NCBI RefSeq assembly: GCF_019352175.1
Contig: NZ_JACBYI010000006.1
Span: 62,001 to 126,000, forward strand
DNA from: Paenibacillus sp. S150
GTDB lineage: Bacteria > Bacillota > Bacilli > Paenibacillales > Paenibacillaceae
Length of the DNA stretch: 64,000 nt
Direction: 5' to 3'
Shown here: piece by piece, positions 62,949-64,000 of the stretch
How positions within the stretch are numbered: position 1 is the stretch's first letter
Layout of the letters: each line of letters opens with the position of its first letter
Translations under genes and position numbers: made by a program
Notes under the pieces: model-generated
What the model saw: only the letters and a program-made list of their open reading frames with translations
What the model was told of the DNA's origin: nothing
Databases searched by the model: none

Positions 62949-63857
62949 ATGGAAGCCCAAAATTATATGCTGTCCGTATCCTCGGTGCTCATTGCAGCAT
63001 TGACCGTCTATAGTATTTTCAGTCTGCAGCGTAAATTGGGCGGCAAAAATCAAAAAGCCCGCGCTGTGTGCGCGGTTCTCATGATTTTTATTGCGGGAAC
63101 CGGACTGTGCGTCATGCACCTGCTGGGCTTGCAGTCCCTCCCGGGAGGCGCAGCTAATGAAGACAGCGTGTTTCTCCCGCTTGCCCTTTATGCCCTGACG
63201 CTGGCGGGCATGATGTATCTGTTCTCCAGGCTGCGCCAGCTGCTGGCGGACCGGGAACAGCTGAAGGAGCTGGCCTACCGGGATTCAATGACCGGTCTTT
63301 TGAACAAGAACGGCCTGGATCATTTCTGGGATCACTGCAAGCCAAATGAGCAGCTCGCGGTGCTGTTTCTGGATCTGAACCGCTTCAAGGCCATCAACGA
63401 TACGCTTGGCCATCATGTGGGCGATTTGCTGCTGCAGGCTGTCGGTACCACACTGAGTCAATTTTCGCGCAAAGGCAAACGGCATATTTTCCGCATTGGC
63501 GGGGACGAATTCGTGATTATCGCCAAGCGCTGCAGCCACAGGGAAGCCGAACAGCTCGCGCTGCGCATTTTGGAGAAAACGACCCGGAATTACAAGCTGG
63601 AGAAGCATGAACTCTTTGTTTCAGCCAGCATCGGCATCACCATGAGCCATGGCAGGATCGACCGCCACCGGCTGCTGAAGGAGGCCGATTCAGCTATGTA
63701 CAGCGCCAAGCAGCTGGGGAGCGGCCGTTATTCCGTACATAAGCAGGAGCGAAATACAGGTCTGGCCAAGCCGGCTGGCAGTGCCGGAAGCCTGATCAAG
63801 AGAGGCAGCTCCAGTCCGGATGAACCCGGAACTAAGCAGAAGTCCATGCGGGCATGA
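62949..63857 (+). CDS. Membrane-anchored diguanylate cyclase
   Basis: A 302-residue GGDEF protein that makes cyclic di-GMP. Three or more N-terminal membrane helices (residues ~7-100) include GTGLCVMHLLGLQSLP, which resembles a single MHYT-type motif. The GGDEF domain follows: YRDSMTGLLNKNGLDHF, FLDLNRFKAINDTLGHHVGDLLL, the active site RIGGDEFVI, and ASIGITMSHG. The RxxD inhibitory site is not obvious upstream of GGDEF. A 40-residue polar tail closes it. AAGGGAGG precedes the ATG. No EAL domain. Confidence 0.93.
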   Translation: MEAQNYMLSVSSVLIAALTVYSIFSLQRKLGGKNQKARAVCAVLMIFIAGTGLCVMHLLGLQSLPGGAANEDSVFLPLALYALTLAGMMYLFSRLRQLLADREQLKELAYRDSMTGLLNKNGLDHFWDHCKPNEQLAVLFLDLNRFKAINDTLGHHVGDLLLQAVGTTLSQFSRKGKRHIFRIGGDEFVIIAKRCSHREAEQLALRILEKTTRNYKLEKHELFVSASIGITMSHGRIDRHRLLKEADSAMYSAKQLGSGRYSVHKQERNTGLAKPAGSAGSLIKRGSSSPDEPGTKQKSMRA

Positions 63858-63892
63858 GCAGCGGCCGGCTTGATCCTTACAGCTAAGCTTTT

Positions 63893-64000
63893 TTAGAGTG
63901 AGTCCTGTTCACTGCTCCGGAAGCGGCCCTTCATCAGCAGCAGGCATACCAGGGCAAAGGCCATACTGACGGTTGCGGCATAGAACAGAATGGAGTAATC
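63893..64000 (-). CDS. C-terminal end of a membrane transporter, partial
   Basis: At the window edge the minus strand reads DYSILFYAATVSMAFALVCL, then LLMKGRFRSSEQDSL and a stop. A final hydrophobic helix followed by a short basic/polar tail is typical of MFS-type exporters, but 35 residues do not allow a firm family call. It is convergent with the cyclase gene. Confidence 0.45.
   Translation of the reverse strand, partial: DYSILFYAATVSMAFALVCLLLMKGRFRSSEQDSL

Overview
The window is a piece of a low-to-moderate GC, endospore-forming Gram-positive chromosome. It is most likely Paenibacillus or a close relative, inferred from gene content and order rather than from a database search. The supporting signs are a Bacillus-like ABC-F / moaC / tatA-tatC / groES-groEL block, a CIRCE operator, a HutP-controlled hut operon, an AraR-controlled ara operon, CcpN next to the PPDK regulatory protein, a spore germinant receptor operon, GTG/TTG starts behind strong AGGAGG-type Shine-Dalgarno sites, and many U-tailed intrinsic terminators. 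No rRNA, tRNA, CRISPR array, transposase gene or prophage was recognised.

Layout. 0-8.3 kb: the C-terminal end of a PEP-utilising enzyme, a DnaA-box cluster, an ABC-F ATPase, then 5-formyl-THF cyclo-ligase, moaC, mogA, tatA, tatC and the heat-shock groES-groEL operon. 8.3-12.7 kb: a repeat-rich accessory stretch with an HTH/SDR chimeric ORF, a small coiled-coil protein, a GH-like TIM-barrel protein, and msrA with a decayed msrB half. 12.8-21.2 kb: a complete histidine utilisation operon (hutP, H, U, I, an M20 amidohydrolase, a HutF-like deiminase). 21.2-24.4 kb: a decayed ABC transporter, a small HEPN-like protein and an XRE regulator. 24.6-33.2 kb: a MetE/YxjG-like methyltransferase, a Fur-controlled siderophore uptake operon, an FAD oxidoreductase and araR. 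33.4-37.3 kb: arabinose catabolism. 37.6-43.2 kb: GNAT, ZIP transporter, aldo-keto reductase, AraC regulator, thin ferredoxin and general stress protein. 43.2-45.9 kb: a gluconeogenesis control cluster (glpX, PPDK regulatory protein, ccpN). 46.3-50.4 kb: EamA exporter, MocR regulator and secreted alkaline phosphatase. 50.4-52.1 kb: long repeat-rich noncoding DNA. 52.1-55.2 kb: a secreted FMN-binding-like protein and feoA plus a split feoB. 55.5-60.8 kb: a germinant receptor operon with two B-type permeases. 60.8-64 kb: a kinase remnant, a histidine phosphatase, a 51-bp tandem repeat array, a diguanylate cyclase and a transporter end.

The most unusual content is noncoding. Six intergenic loci carry the same 187-189 bp architecture. 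Each has four 23-bp imperfect-palindrome cores of the form TTAGTG-N11-CACTAA with start-to-start spacings of 51-52, 62-63 and 51-52 bp, arranged as two reverse plus two forward copies. The spacings are close to whole helical turns. The sequence between cores diverges between loci while core and spacing persist. A seventh, partial locus is also present. Other repeat families include one with a compensatory stem change, a hairpin repeat found just after two terminators, a repeat carrying a consensus DnaA box, and a 51-bp tandem array of palindromes with an isolated copy 11.4 kb away.

Functionally, the hut operon appears to use a two-step route from formiminoglutamate. A HutF-like deiminase would make N-formylglutamate, and the M20 hydrolase is a candidate for the deformylase, because no arginase-family HutG is present. 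Several genes are decaying: msrB, an ABC transporter, a histidine kinase and an SDR. Two of these decayed loci directly adjoin copies of the four-core repeat.
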